Notes: generated by a model from the sequence alone, not told the origin. A DNA stretch of 39,059 nucleotides from a bacterium (GCA_024641285.1 JAHEDH010000013.1:1-39059), one strand, 5' to 3'. Shown: positions 7,920 to 16,666, counted from the first letter of the stretch. Numbers and translations are program-made.

Positions 7920-8993
7920 GTGGACGACAGAATCCGGATGGACACCGTCGGGGGGTCAGAAGGCCTGCGGGCGCCCGGCCGAGCGGCCCGTCCGCTCCTG
8001 ACCGTCGTCGTGGCCCTGGCCGTCGTGGCATTCGGGCTCGTCACGGCCCTCGGACCGGATCGCGCCCCGCTCGATCCCGAAGCGATCGATCCCGGCGCTG
8101 CACTGATCGAGCCCGAGATCGAAGCGGGATTCAGGGTGGTCGCGCAGCTCGATGACGGGCCGTGGGATCCGTTCCGAATCGCGGGCGCGTATCTCTTCAT
8201 CGGTGACGCTCCGACGGTCATCACCGACGCCGACGAGGTGTTCGAGGTCGACCTCCCCGAACTCGAGGTGCTCTTCGGCGCAATCGATGCCGGTGCGGAG
8301 TCCATCGCCTTCGGCAGGACGCCTGATGGGCCGGCGCTCTGGAGATCCACGGACGCCCGAACCTGGGAGATCCAGCGACTGCCGTGGGACGGCACGGTGA
8401 GGGCCGGCGCGCTGATCGACGGCGAGATCGTCCTCATCGGAATCGCCAGCGACGGCCCCTCGTTCACCTATGTCAGGGCGACCGAAACCGAGGGCGGCTG
8501 GCTGGTCATCGAGACGACTCGGATTCCCGACACCGGGCTCATCTCGGTCCCCGGAGGCTTCGTAGGTCGCGGCAACGCCACCGACGGCACGGGGTACGGC
8601 TACCTGTACTCCGACAACGGCCTCGACTGGATCTACCAGTCCGACCGGGCTGCAGCCGGATCTCGAACTGCCGGTCAGATCCCGTCGTTCGTGGTCGAGA
8701 CCGAGGATTCGCCGCTCCTGACGCTTCCCGGCGACGACCGGGTGTTCGCTCCCCCGGCGTGGCCCGTCTCCGGATTGTGGCTCGAGGGCGACGTGCTCTG
8801 GGTCCAGACACCGGACTCCGCCTGGTCGTCGTACGACGGCGAGTCCTGGACGGAGTTTCCCATCGATGCCTCGACCGGCGTCGGCAACGGGTATTCGGTG
8901 CTGCTCCCCGTCGGGGACGTGGCCCGGCTCGCCACCTCGCTCGACAACCGCGTCACCCTGCTCCGATGGGATCCCGGCTCAGTGAGGGGCTGA
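7920..8993 (+). CDS. Membrane-anchored or secreted protein of unknown function
   Basis: 357 residues; not recognised as a named family. Residues about 25-45 form one hydrophobic helix ([20 protein letters not shown]) after a basic stretch, so the protein is probably a type II membrane protein or is exported. The rest is rich in Gly, Asp, Trp and Thr with short strand-like blocks ([39 protein letters not shown]) that recur and suggest a beta-propeller-like fold similar to sialidase or BNR-type repeats. The start is GTG at 7920; an ATG at 7938 is an alternative. It is transcribed away from the nuo cluster. Function is unknown. Confidence 0.8.
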   Translation: MDDRIRMDTVGGSEGLRAPGRAARPLLTVVVALAVVAFGLVTALGPDRAPLDPEAIDPGAALIEPEIEAGFRVVAQLDDGPWDPFRIAGAYLFIGDAPTVITDADEVFEVDLPELEVLFGAIDAGAESIAFGRTPDGPALWRSTDARTWEIQRLPWDGTVRAGALIDGEIVLIGIASDGPSFTYVRATETEGGWLVIETTRIPDTGLISVPGGFVGRGNATDGTGYGYLYSDNGLDWIYQSDRAAAGSRTAGQIPSFVVETEDSPLLTLPGDDRVFAPPAWPVSGLWLEGDVLWVQTPDSAWSSYDGESWTEFPIDASTGVGNGYSVLLPVGDVARLATSLDNRVTLLRWDPGSVRG

Positions 8994-8998
8994 CGGGG

Positions 8999-9071
8999 CG
9001 CCTCACGCCTCACGCCTCAGGCGATCTGCCCGCCAAAGCGTGCAGCGTGCAGCGTGGACCGTGCAGCGATC
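8999..9071. repeat. Heptamer arrays between two plus-strand genes
   Basis: CGCCTCA three times at 8999-9019, then AGCGTGC, AGCGTGC, AGCGTGG, ACCGTGC, AGCGATC at 9037-9071. Both have a 7-bp period and fill the 93-bp spacer up to the -10 box of the next gene. Confidence 0.88.
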
Positions 9072-9077
9072 TAGGGT
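9072..9077 (+). promoter_or_regulatory. -10-like box before the phosphodiesterase gene
   Basis: TAGGGT ends nine bases before the ATG at 9087. No ribosome-binding site is visible, which fits a leaderless or nearly leaderless mRNA. Confidence 0.4.
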
Positions 9078-9086
9078 TCGGCGACG

Positions 9087-10166
9087 ATGAACGCTTCCCT
9101 CGCAAACCTCGTCGCCGAACTCGAACACCGGCTCACGGGGTCGAGCCCCGTCGAGCCGCTCCCACCGGCGCTGTCGGCAGAGATCCCCGAGGCGGACACC
9201 TATGTACTGGCGCTCTTCGACGGGCTGGGAACCGGTCAACTCGACCATCGATCCGCCGCCGGGCTGCGCGGCTCGCTCGTCGGCGACGTGGCGGCTCCGT
9301 TTCCGTCGACCACCACGGTGAGCATGGCGACCGTCGCGACTGGGGCGCACCCGATCACCCACGGCACGATCGGCCACCAGATGTGGATACCCGAGCTGGA
9401 ACGGGTCGTGAACGTGCTCAAGTGGCGGACCCCGTTCGGCGAGCCCGTGGAGATCGCCACGACCGACTGGCTGCCCTCTCACAATCTCTGGGAGCGCCTC
9501 CGTGGTCACGGAGTCGAGGCGATCACCGTTCAGCCGGGCCAGTTCTCCACGTCCCCGCTGACCCGAGCGCTCTACCGCGGGGCGCGGTTCGAGCCGGTCT
9601 ACACCGACGGTGAGAGGATCGATGCCACCGTCCAACTCGCAGCAGTGCCCAACCGCCTGGTGTTCGTCTATTTCGCAGAGGTGGACTTCGCCGCTCATGT
9701 ATACGGCCAGCGATCCCCCATGTACGCAGACGCGCTCGGGGGCGCCGATCGCGCCTGGACCGAGCTCGCCAACCGACTGCCATCGAGTGCGGTGATGGTC
9801 GGAACGTCGGACCACGGGCACGTCGACTTCGACGACTCTGCCAAGACGCTCATCCGCCATGCCCGCTACGACGACTTGACCTTCTACGGCGACCCGAGAG
9901 CCCTCTACGTCAGGGGCGAGATGGGGGCCATCGAAGAGCTGGCGACCGAAACCGGCGCCAGACAGGTCGCACGGTCTGATGTCCGTTCGATGCTGGGTAC
10001 CGGCCCGGAGCACCCGGAACTGGATGCCCGGCTCCCGGACGCGTTGCTCCTGGCGCCACCCGACCGGATCCTCCTCCCCCGCGGGATGGACCGCCGGCTC
10101 GTTGGCTACCACGGAGGCGACACCCCGGCTGAACGATCGATCCCGCTCCTCGTCACGGGCGGCTGA
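9087..10166 (+). CDS. Alkaline-phosphatase-superfamily phosphodiesterase / nucleotide pyrophosphatase
   Basis: 359 residues of the type I phosphodiesterase/NPP branch of the alkaline phosphatase superfamily, two-metal enzymes that hydrolyse phosphodiesters. Metal-site motifs in order: LALFDGLG (Asp45), the nucleophile region FPSTTTVSMATVATG (Thr at 75-77), YFAEVDFAAHVYG (Asp200, His204), GTSDHGHVDF (Asp242, His243) and GYHGGDTP near the C-terminus. No signal peptide or membrane helix is seen, so it is probably cytoplasmic. The substrate cannot be read from sequence. It stands alone between a protein of unknown function and the iron transporter. Confidence 0.87.
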   Translation: MNASLANLVAELEHRLTGSSPVEPLPPALSAEIPEADTYVLALFDGLGTGQLDHRSAAGLRGSLVGDVAAPFPSTTTVSMATVATGAHPITHGTIGHQMWIPELERVVNVLKWRTPFGEPVEIATTDWLPSHNLWERLRGHGVEAITVQPGQFSTSPLTRALYRGARFEPVYTDGERIDATVQLAAVPNRLVFVYFAEVDFAAHVYGQRSPMYADALGGADRAWTELANRLPSSAVMVGTSDHGHVDFDDSAKTLIRHARYDDLTFYGDPRALYVRGEMGAIEELATETGARQVARSDVRSMLGTGPEHPELDARLPDALLLAPPDRILLPRGMDRRLVGYHGGDTPAERSIPLLVTGG

Positions 10167-10196
10167 ACCGACATTCAGCTCCGATCCACGTCCCAT

Positions 10197-10233
10197 TTGC
10201 ACTACCCACGTAGTGGAAATAGATTTTCACTAC
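10197..10233 (+). promoter_or_regulatory. Promoter and overlapping palindromic operator of the iron ABC operon
   Basis: A sigma-70-type promoter is visible: -35 TTGCAC at 10197-10202, a 17-base spacer, and -10 TAGATT at 10220-10225. A 24-bp near-palindrome at 10210-10233 covers the -10: left half GTAGTGGAAATA, right half GATTTTCACTAC, with 10 of 12 positions pairing. A further CACTAC half-site at 10200-10205 gives three half-sites in all. The location fits repression by a metal-responsive regulator. It does not match the DtxR/IdeR or classical Fur consensus. Confidence 0.65.
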
Positions 10234-10281
10234 CGCCATAGGGTTTACACGGTTGGCGACCGTCGGACGAGGAGATCCCGA

Positions 10282-11334
10282 ATGCCCAAGAAGTTCTCGA
10301 CGCTGCTCGTGTCATGCGCATTGATCGTCACCGCGTGTGGCGGGACGGGCGCTTCTTCGTCCGACGACGACGCCAGCTCGGCGGCGGCGAGCTCGAACAC
10401 GGATACCGATGCGTCACAGCTCGTCCTCTATTCCGGTCGCAGCGAAGAGCTGATCGGCCCGCTCATCGACCAGTTCACGGCAGAGACCGGGATCTCGGTG
10501 AGCGTGCGGTACGGAGGAAGCACCGAGCTCGCAACCACCCTCCTGCAGGAGGGCGAGCAGACCGACGCCGACGTCTTCTTCGCCCAGGACCCGGCGTCGC
10601 TCGGAGCCGCCAAGCCGCTCCTGGCCGAGCTCGATGCTTCGATCCTCTCGAGGGTGCCGAGCCGCTTTGCCGACGAAGACGGCAGATGGGTGGGGACCTC
10701 GGGCCGTGCCCGCGTCCTGGTGTACGACACGGACGAGATCGACGCCTCCGATCTCCCCGAGAGCCTCGAAGACCTCGTCGATCCGAAGTGGAACGGCCGT
10801 ATGGGAGTCGCCCCCACCAACGGATCCTTCCTGGCGTTCGTCGCTGCCTTGATCGTCGACGAGGGAGAGGCCTACACGCTCGACTGGCTCGAGCGCCTCG
10901 CTGCCAACCAGCCCGTCGACTACCCGGGGAACGCTCCGATCGTGGCGGCCGTCGATGCAGGCGAGATCGACCTCGGCCTCGTCAACCACTACTACCTGCT
11001 GCGCCTCCAGGCCGAGGGGGCCGGCACCGGTGCAGCCAACCACTTCCTCACGGGCGGCGACGCCGCCAGCCTGGTCATGCCGGCCGGAGCCGGGATCCTC
11101 GCTGGAACCGACCAACCCGACAACGCACAGGCGTTCATCGAATTCCTGTTGAGCGATACCAGCCAGAGATTCTTCGCCACCGAGACCTTCGAGTTCCCGC
11201 TCGCGGCGGGGCTCGAGGCTCCCGAAGGCTTGCCTTCGATCGATGAGATCGGGACACCGGACATCGACCTGTCGGATCTCGCCGACCACCTCGAGCGGGC
11301 GACCGACCTCGTGACCGAGGCCGGCCTGCTGTGA
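10282..11334 (+). CDS. Iron(III)-type ABC transporter substrate-binding lipoprotein
   Basis: 350 residues, FbpA/FutA-like. It binds ferric iron outside the membrane and delivers it to the permease encoded next. Residues 1-19 are a lipoprotein signal (ALIVTAC, Cys19 lipidated), followed by a Ser/Asp-rich linker. The mature domain opens with LVLYSGRSEELIGPLIDQF and ends with the family's LVNHYYLLRLQAE segment, whose adjacent tyrosines are the usual iron ligands. The ATG at 10282 is chosen because GAGGAG lies upstream at proper spacing; the frame is open earlier but through the promoter. It is the first gene of a three-gene operon. Confidence 0.9.
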   Translation: MPKKFSTLLVSCALIVTACGGTGASSSDDDASSAAASSNTDTDASQLVLYSGRSEELIGPLIDQFTAETGISVSVRYGGSTELATTLLQEGEQTDADVFFAQDPASLGAAKPLLAELDASILSRVPSRFADEDGRWVGTSGRARVLVYDTDEIDASDLPESLEDLVDPKWNGRMGVAPTNGSFLAFVAALIVDEGEAYTLDWLERLAANQPVDYPGNAPIVAAVDAGEIDLGLVNHYYLLRLQAEGAGTGAANHFLTGGDAASLVMPAGAGILAGTDQPDNAQAFIEFLLSDTSQRFFATETFEFPLAAGLEAPEGLPSIDEIGTPDIDLSDLADHLERATDLVTEAGLL

Positions 11335-11344
11335 GCATCGGACC

Positions 11345-12937
11345 GTGACCGCGCCGTCCGCCGTTCTCCCCTCCTCACCGGCGACCCAGCGCGGCCGCCC
11401 ACTCAGCAGATGGTGGTGGGCGTTGGCAGCGATCGGGCTCGCCCCCACACTCATCCCGACACTCACCCTCGTGGGAAGCGTTCTGTCCGGAGACGCGGTG
11501 GCGAGCGTGCCCGCCGGCCGACTGGCAGAGTTGCTGGCCAACACCCTCTTGCTCGCGGTCTCCGTCACGGCCACCTCGGTGGCGATCGGCCTCGCGACCT
11601 CGTGGGTGACGACCAGAACCGACCTCCCGGCCGCCCGAACACTCTCGATCCTGGTGACCCTGCCGCTGGTGATGCCGTCATACGTCGTTGCACTCACCCT
11701 CCTGGGGGCAGGGGGACCGCGCGGCGTGATCACCGAACTCCTCGGGCTGGAGTCCATCCCGGCGCTCACCGGATTCTGGGGGTCGTGGCTGGCGCTCACC
11801 GTGTTCGCCGTCCCCTTCGTCCACCTCGGTGCCGTTCCGGCGCTCCGCAAACTGGACACCTCATTGGAGGAAGCCGCCCGCGGCCTCGGCTCGAGCCGAT
11901 GGACCGCCTTCCGAACCATCACCGTCCCGCTCCTGCGCCCCACCATCGCCGCGTCCTCCCTGCTCGTCGCCCTCTACACGATCTCCGACTTCGGCGCGGT
12001 GTCACTGCTGCGCTACGACACCTTCACCCGGGCGATCTACGCCCAGTTCCAGGGCCGTATCGACCGACGGCCGGCCCTGACCCTCGCCGTCCTCCTGATG
12101 GTGGTTGCGATCGGCATCGTCGTGGCCGAGCGGAGGCTGCGAAGGAAGGCGACCTATCACAAGAGCCGCCCCGGACGCACCCATGTGCTGCAACATCTCG
12201 GTCCGATCGGCCGCAGCGTCGCCTATGTGGGGTTCGGCGCGCTCACCGCGGTGAGCCTCGTGATCCCCATCTCGGTCCTCACGGCGTGGGTCTTCCGCGG
12301 CCTCGGATCCGGCCAGGAACTCGGCGACATCTGGGCGGATGCCGCCAGATCGCTCGGTGTATCGCTGGCGGCGGCGGTCGCCGCAGCCATCGTTGCGATC
12401 CCGATCGCCGTGGTGATCGTCCGCGACCGGACGAAGACGGCGCCGGTCGTGGAGACAGTCACCTGGACGTCGTACTCCCTGCCCCACATCACAGTCGGCA
12501 TCGCCCTGGTCACGTTCGCTCTCGAGGTCGCCCGGCCCTTCTATCAGACCTCGTTCCTCGTCGTCGTGGCCTATCTCGCGATGTTCCTCCCGATCACCGT
12601 GGGGACCGCCGCCGACGCGCTGAGACGGATCTCCCCCGACACCGAGGACGCCAGTCGCTCGCTGGGCAAGTCCGCCATCGCGACAGTGTTCCGCATCACC
12701 GTTCCACTCATGGCGCCGGGCCTCCTGGCGGGAGGAGCCCTCGTTTTTCTCACCGCCATGAAGGAGCTGCCGGCAACGCTCCTGTTGCGACCAAACGGGT
12801 TCGAGACCTTGGCGATTCGCATCTGGGCGACCACCGGCGAGGGCTTCTACACTCGCGCCGGTGCCGCTGCCCTGGTCCTGTTGGCAGTCTCCGCGATTCC
12901 CCTCACTCTGGTGACGCTCCGTGACCTCTCAGACTGA
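11345..12937 (+). CDS. Iron(III)-type ABC transporter permease, fused two-domain form
   Basis: 530 residues with about 12 membrane helices in two homologous halves, as in FbpB-type permeases. Each half has an EAA-like loop that contacts the ATPase: LEEAARGLGSSRWTAFRTIT and TEDASRSLGKSAIATVFRIT, both followed by VPL(L/M) proline motifs. The start is GTG at 11345, 10 bp after the binding-protein stop. The 3' end overlaps the ATPase gene by 17 bp. With its neighbours it forms a complete high-affinity iron importer; iron as substrate is inferred from the binding protein. Confidence 0.92.
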   Translation: MTAPSAVLPSSPATQRGRPLSRWWWALAAIGLAPTLIPTLTLVGSVLSGDAVASVPAGRLAELLANTLLLAVSVTATSVAIGLATSWVTTRTDLPAARTLSILVTLPLVMPSYVVALTLLGAGGPRGVITELLGLESIPALTGFWGSWLALTVFAVPFVHLGAVPALRKLDTSLEEAARGLGSSRWTAFRTITVPLLRPTIAASSLLVALYTISDFGAVSLLRYDTFTRAIYAQFQGRIDRRPALTLAVLLMVVAIGIVVAERRLRRKATYHKSRPGRTHVLQHLGPIGRSVAYVGFGALTAVSLVIPISVLTAWVFRGLGSGQELGDIWADAARSLGVSLAAAVAAAIVAIPIAVVIVRDRTKTAPVVETVTWTSYSLPHITVGIALVTFALEVARPFYQTSFLVVVAYLAMFLPITVGTAADALRRISPDTEDASRSLGKSAIATVFRITVPLMAPGLLAGGALVFLTAMKELPATLLLRPNGFETLAIRIWATTGEGFYTRAGAAALVLLAVSAIPLTLVTLRDLSD

Positions 12938-13961
12938 ACATCCGCCGACCGAGCCCCTGGCGATCAGGGCCCGCGGCCTCGTCAAGCGATATGGCGATGC
13001 CACCGCGTTGGACGACTTCAGCCTCGACGTCTGGAGCGGCGGGATCTTGACGCTGGTCGGCCCCTCGGGGTGCGGAAAGACGACGTCGCTCAGGGTCATC
13101 GCCGGTTTCGAGGCGCCCGAACGCGGAACCGTCGACATCCGCGGCCGTCAGGTGGTCGGCGCAGACACGATGCTCCCGCCGGAGCGACGCAAGGTCGGCA
13201 TGGTGTTCCAGGACTACGCCCTGTTCCCCCACATGAGCGTTGCCAGAAACGTCGCGTACGGCGTGGCGACCGACACCGAAAAACGCAGGCGCGTCCGCGA
13301 TTCGATCGAACTGGTGGGCCTGGCGGGGCTCGAGGATCGGCTGCCCAGCGAACTGTCCGGCGGACAGCAGCAGCGGGTTGCGCTGGCCAGGGCGCTCGCG
13401 CCCAATCCCGATGTGATCCTGCTCGACGAGCCCTTCTCCAATCTCGACGCATCACTTCGCGACCGCGTCCGACGAGACCTGCGCGACATCCTCGTCGAAG
13501 CCAACGCCACCGCCGTCTTCGTCACTCACGACCAGGAGGAAGCCCTCGCCATGAGCGACATGGTCGCGGTGATGCATAACGGCAGGGTCGTGCAGGCAGC
13601 CACGCCCCGCGAGCTCTACACCTCACCAGCCGATGCGTGGGTCGCGGGCTTCCTCGGGGATGCCGACTTCATCCCGGGCCACGCCCATCAGGGCCGTGTC
13701 GACACGCCGGTCGGCACCTTCGCCACACCGCACGACGGAAGAATCGTGGTGATGATCCGGCCCGAGGACATCTCGGTCATACCCGACCCCGACGGGGATG
13801 CTGTCGTCGTCGACCGCGAGTTCTTCGGCCACGACCAGCTGATCACCGTCTGCCTTCCCGGCGGCACCCTCCTCAGGGCCCGGAGCGGGCCGGGAACCGT
13901 CGTCACGCCCAGCCAGCGGGTGTGGGTGAAGGTCGGGAGCGCAGTCACCTTTCCCGCCTGA
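12921..13961 (+). CDS. Iron(III)-type ABC transporter ATP-binding protein
   Basis: 346 residues, FbpC-like. It drives the import by ATP hydrolysis. Motifs: Walker A GPSGCGKTT, Q-loop VFQDYALFPHM, signature LSGGQQQRVALARAL, Walker B VILLDEPFSNLD and H-loop FVTHDQEEALAMSD. A C-terminal TOBE-like regulatory region (about residues 240-346) includes VMIRPEDISVIP. The start is GTG at 12921 within the permease gene. It is the last gene of the operon, and heptamer repeats begin right after its stop. Confidence 0.93.
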   Translation: MTSQTEHPPTEPLAIRARGLVKRYGDATALDDFSLDVWSGGILTLVGPSGCGKTTSLRVIAGFEAPERGTVDIRGRQVVGADTMLPPERRKVGMVFQDYALFPHMSVARNVAYGVATDTEKRRRVRDSIELVGLAGLEDRLPSELSGGQQQRVALARALAPNPDVILLDEPFSNLDASLRDRVRRDLRDILVEANATAVFVTHDQEEALAMSDMVAVMHNGRVVQAATPRELYTSPADAWVAGFLGDADFIPGHAHQGRVDTPVGTFATPHDGRIVVMIRPEDISVIPDPDGDAVVVDREFFGHDQLITVCLPGGTLLRARSGPGTVVTPSQRVWVKVGSAVTFPA

Positions 13962-13962
13962 G

Positions 13963-13997
13963 CGTTTCACGTCATACGTTCGTCTCACGCCTCACAC
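13963..13997. repeat. Degenerate heptamer array after the iron operon
   Basis: Units CGTTTCA, CGTCATA, CGTTCGT, CTCACGC, CTCACAC in continuous 7-bp register immediately after the ATPase stop codon. Confidence 0.7.
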
Positions 13998-14080
13998 CTG
14001 GAGCCGCACACCTCGAGGCGAAGGCGGCGCTCCCGAGAACGAGGAACACACACGCCGGATTCGTGGCCCCACCGGCGAAG

Positions 14081-14086
14081 TACCGT
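14081..14086 (+). promoter_or_regulatory. -10-like box before the seven-helix fusion gene
   Basis: TACCGT ends eight bases before the ATG at 14095. No ribosome-binding site is seen. Confidence 0.4.
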
Positions 14087-14094
14087 TGCGGGTG

Positions 14095-15192
14095 ATGGAC
14101 ACGATCCTGGCAATCATCGCTGGTACGGCCGCCACGTTGTTCGCGATCGACCTCTTCGTCGACTACCGCAGAAGACCTCGACCGCACGTCGCCGCCTTTG
14201 CGACCGGAATCGCCATGTTCGCCGTGGCAACCATCGCGTTGGCGGTCGAACTCGCCACGGGTTGGACGTCGGCGAGCTACCGGACGTTCTTTCTCTTCGG
14301 CGCCGTCCTGAACATCCCGTTCCTGGCGCTGGGATCGATGTTTCTCGTGGTGGGCCCCAGGGCGGGCCACATCATGACGCTGCTACTCGCAGGATTCGCT
14401 GCCATCTCCACGACGCTGGTCGCAACCGTGCCGTTCGAGAACCCGCTGCCCGAGTCAGGCGTGCGCCCCGACGTGTTCCCCCCTCTGTCGGAGGGATTCG
14501 GGCCGCGCCTCCTCGCTGCCATCGGCGCCGGCACCGGCACCGTCCTCCTGGTCACGCTGGCCTTGGTGAGTGTCATCCGTTTTCGCAAGAAGAATCCGAG
14601 AATCGTCGTCGGGAACGGCTTCATCCTCGCGGGGACGCTCGTGGCCGGCTGGGGCGGCACGGGCCTGGCGATCGGTGAGAGCTCAGGATTCGTGCTGTCT
14701 CTGTTGGTCGCCTCGATCTTCTTGTGGGCCGGCTACCGGGTCACCCGTGGATCCCGACCCAAAGAGCCGGAGAAGCCGCGCATCGTCCTGTTGGGTCCGT
14801 CGACGGAGTCACCTGAGCGGGCACACGCCGAACTGCTCATCACCAGCCTCGAGCAGCGCGGCTACTCGGTGATCTGTCCGGCGCGAGACATCGAGGACTG
14901 GGGCCAGGTCACCTTCTCCCCGGCCGAGATGATGCGACAGACGTACCAAGCGATCGACGCAGCGGCGCTCGTGCTGGTCGACCTCACGCACGGCTACGGC
15001 GTGGTTGCCGCCGGGTACGCCAACGCCAAGCGAATCCCGGTCATCACCGCCTCACCGTCCGGCCAGCGCATTCCCCGCCCGATCCGGGGCATATCCGACC
15101 TCGAGATCTACTACCACTCACTTCCCGACATCATCGACCAGCTCGAGAGTGCTCTCCCGACCGACGCACCGGCCCCGGTCCCGATCGCCTGA
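14095..15192 (+). CDS. Seven-helix membrane protein with C-terminal deoxyribosyltransferase-like domain
   Basis: 365 residues. About seven membrane helices span residues 3-215. After a basic linker (TRGSRPKEPEKPR) comes a soluble domain, residues 228-355, that opens RIVLLGPSTESPERA and contains ALVLVDLTHGYGVVAAGYA then AKRIPVITASPSG. That layout resembles the nucleoside 2-deoxyribosyltransferase-like fold, where the core reads D-x-GT-x-x-E-x-G-x-A. Here the catalytic Glu position is Ala305, so the domain may bind nucleotides or nucleosides without catalysis. The ATG at 14095 is preferred over TTG 14086 and GTG 14092. The combination is unfamiliar to me; the function is not known. Confidence 0.8.
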   Translation: MDTILAIIAGTAATLFAIDLFVDYRRRPRPHVAAFATGIAMFAVATIALAVELATGWTSASYRTFFLFGAVLNIPFLALGSMFLVVGPRAGHIMTLLLAGFAAISTTLVATVPFENPLPESGVRPDVFPPLSEGFGPRLLAAIGAGTGTVLLVTLALVSVIRFRKKNPRIVVGNGFILAGTLVAGWGGTGLAIGESSGFVLSLLVASIFLWAGYRVTRGSRPKEPEKPRIVLLGPSTESPERAHAELLITSLEQRGYSVICPARDIEDWGQVTFSPAEMMRQTYQAIDAAALVLVDLTHGYGVVAAGYANAKRIPVITASPSGQRIPRPIRGISDLEIYYHSLPDIIDQLESALPTDAPAPVPIA

Positions 15193-15532
15193 CCACCGAC
15201 ACCCAGGCCATCGTGGCGAGAGCGATCGACACCCCTGCCAGCACCAGGTGCACGACCTTGAACTGGATCGACGATGCCGCATCACCGAGCACCGAGGCGC
15301 CCGAGGTCACCCAGACCAGCCCCGTCACCACCGAGTAGACGCCGACACCGGCTCGCATCCAGCGCGACCCGGTCGCCAGACCGATGACGGCGACGAGCGC
15401 AACACCGAGAGACACACCGATTCGCGCCTTGGCGACGAGCGTCTCGTCGCCTGCCAGCAGGCCGATCCTCCCGCCCCACGTGATGGCCGCCCAGAGCCCG
15501 ATCAGTGCTGCAAGCCTGACTTGTGAGATCAT
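15131..15532 (-). CDS. Small four-helix membrane protein, unknown function
   Basis: 133 residues with four hydrophobic helices (starting near VRLAALIGLWAAITW, IGVSLGVALVAVIG, AGVGVYSVVTGLVW and VVHLVLAGVSIALATMAW) and a basic, arginine-rich C-terminal tail. No family is recognised. The ATG at 15530-15532 lies six bases from the divergent mobA start. The last 62 bp overlap the 3' end of the convergent seven-helix gene, so one of the two ends may be less conserved. A -10-like TACCAT six bases before the ATG supports this start. Confidence 0.7.
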   Translation of the reverse strand: MISQVRLAALIGLWAAITWGGRIGLLAGDETLVAKARIGVSLGVALVAVIGLATGSRWMRAGVGVYSVVTGLVWVTSGASVLGDAASSIQFKVVHLVLAGVSIALATMAWVSVVRRSGPGPVRRSGEHSRAGR

Positions 15533-15538
15533 GAGGCA

Positions 15539-15544
15539 ATGGTA
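15539..15544 (-). promoter_or_regulatory. -10 box for the small membrane protein, inside mobA
   Basis: TACCAT on the minus strand ends six bases before the start at 15532. It coincides with the first codons of the divergent mobA gene. Confidence 0.45.
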
Positions 15545-16150
15545 GAAACCCGGACAGGCAAGCTCGTCGGCGTCGTCCTCGCCGGCGGGGCGAGTCGGCG
15601 CATGGGTACAGACAAGGCGCTGGTCGACGTCGGGGGAAGACCGATGCTGGCATGGGTGGTGATGGCCCTCGAAGCCGTCACCGACCGGCTCGTCATCGCC
15701 GGGCCCGAACGTGCCGGATGGACCCGTCACACGTTCGTCGGCGACGCCGGGGCGCTGCACCGCGGCCCGCTCGCAGGCGTCGCAGCTGCGATGCCGCACG
15801 TCGATCACGAGGACCTGCTGGTGGTCGTCGGAGTGGATCAGCCGTGGGTGCGACCCGAGACGCTCGAATCGATCATCGCCAGGTACGCCGAACGGCCGGT
15901 CGTGCCGGTGCCCGACGGGGTGCGCCAGACGACCTGCGCTGCCTACCCGGCGAATCTCGCCCTGGTCGCCACAAGAGAGCTGAACGCCGGCGGTTCGATC
16001 CAGTCGATGTTGGACCGGACCGCGTTCGATCCTTTCACGGAAGCCGACATCGCAGTCTGTGGCGAAGACGGTCGATCCTGGTTCTCGGTCAACACCGAGG
16101 CAGACCTCGCAGAAGGACTAGTCCTCTACGGCGCGCCCCTTCACAGATAG
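15539..16150 (+). CDS. mobA: Molybdenum cofactor guanylyltransferase
   Basis: 203 residues. MobA joins GMP to molybdopterin to make the dinucleotide cofactor used by DMSO-reductase-family molybdo- and tungstoenzymes. It has the nucleotidyltransferase signature near the N-terminus (VVLAGGASRRMGTDKALV), the product-site GRPML stretch, and an acidic metal-binding motif GVDQPWV in place of the usual CDxP. Length fits the family. It stands near moaA and the tungstate/molybdate transporter, which supports a cofactor role. Confidence 0.88.
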   Translation: MVETRTGKLVGVVLAGGASRRMGTDKALVDVGGRPMLAWVVMALEAVTDRLVIAGPERAGWTRHTFVGDAGALHRGPLAGVAAAMPHVDHEDLLVVVGVDQPWVRPETLESIIARYAERPVVPVPDGVRQTTCAAYPANLALVATRELNAGGSIQSMLDRTAFDPFTEADIAVCGEDGRSWFSVNTEADLAEGLVLYGAPLHR

Positions 16151-16153
16151 CAT
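16148..16153 (+). promoter_or_regulatory. -10-like box before the next membrane protein
   Basis: TAGCAT ends nine bases before the ATG at 16163 and overlaps the mobA stop codon region. No ribosome-binding site is seen. Confidence 0.4.
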
Positions 16154-16162
16154 GTTGAGCCT

Positions 16163-16666
16163 ATGGACCCGTCTGCCTTCCCATTGAGAGCCGTGAATCG
16201 CTGGTGGCGTGCCGCCATTGCCGATCAGGGCACCGCCGAAGAGGTACGTGACGACGACACCGGGCTCGCCGACGGCCTCGTGCTCGTCGCCATCGTCAGC
16301 CTGGTGCTGGCCCTCACGCAGGCTTCGGGATGGATCAGCTATGCCCTCGCCGTGCCCGTCGGCCTCGCCGTTGCCGCTCTATACGGGCTCACCCTGGCCA
16401 TCACGACGAGATGGGTGAAATCGCAAACCACCTGGTGGGAGGCGACCACGGTGGTTTCGATCACGGGGCTGCCACTCCTCCTTGCCGTCATCCCCGTCGT
16501 CGGCGTGTTCATCGGCGGTATCGCCTGGCTCACCGCCTCGATCCTGGTCCTCCGCCACATCTCCTATCTGTCGATGAACGATGCCGCGCTCGCCGTCCTG
16601 CTGGCAATGGCCATCACCGTGATGATCTCCCTCGGTCTGGTCTTCCTGATCAACGCCGCGTTGTAG
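16163..16666 (+). CDS. Integral membrane protein, Yip1-like, unknown function
   Basis: 167 residues with about five hydrophobic helices (GLVLVAIVSLVLALTQ, ISYALAVPVGLAVAALYGL, TTVVSITGLPLLLAVIPVV, IGGIAWLTASILVLRHI, LAVLLAMAITVMISLGLVF). The arrangement, with a short cytosolic N-terminus and a helix-pair containing GLPLLLAVIPVVG, resembles small Yip1-domain membrane proteins, but this is a loose impression. It is 12 bp downstream of mobA and may be cotranscribed with it. Confidence 0.72.
   Translation: MDPSAFPLRAVNRWWRAAIADQGTAEEVRDDDTGLADGLVLVAIVSLVLALTQASGWISYALAVPVGLAVAALYGLTLAITTRWVKSQTTWWEATTVVSITGLPLLLAVIPVVGVFIGGIAWLTASILVLRHISYLSMNDAALAVLLAMAITVMISLGLVFLINAAL

Noticed and set aside
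6941-8467. 508-codon frame ending in NuoB
   Set aside because: Only the last 165 residues are NuoB; the upstream part crosses nuoA in another frame and the divergent gene.
10210-10233. IdeR/DtxR or Fur box
   Set aside because: The palindrome does not fit TTAGGTTAGSCTAACC or the GATAAT hexamer pattern, so no known regulator is named.
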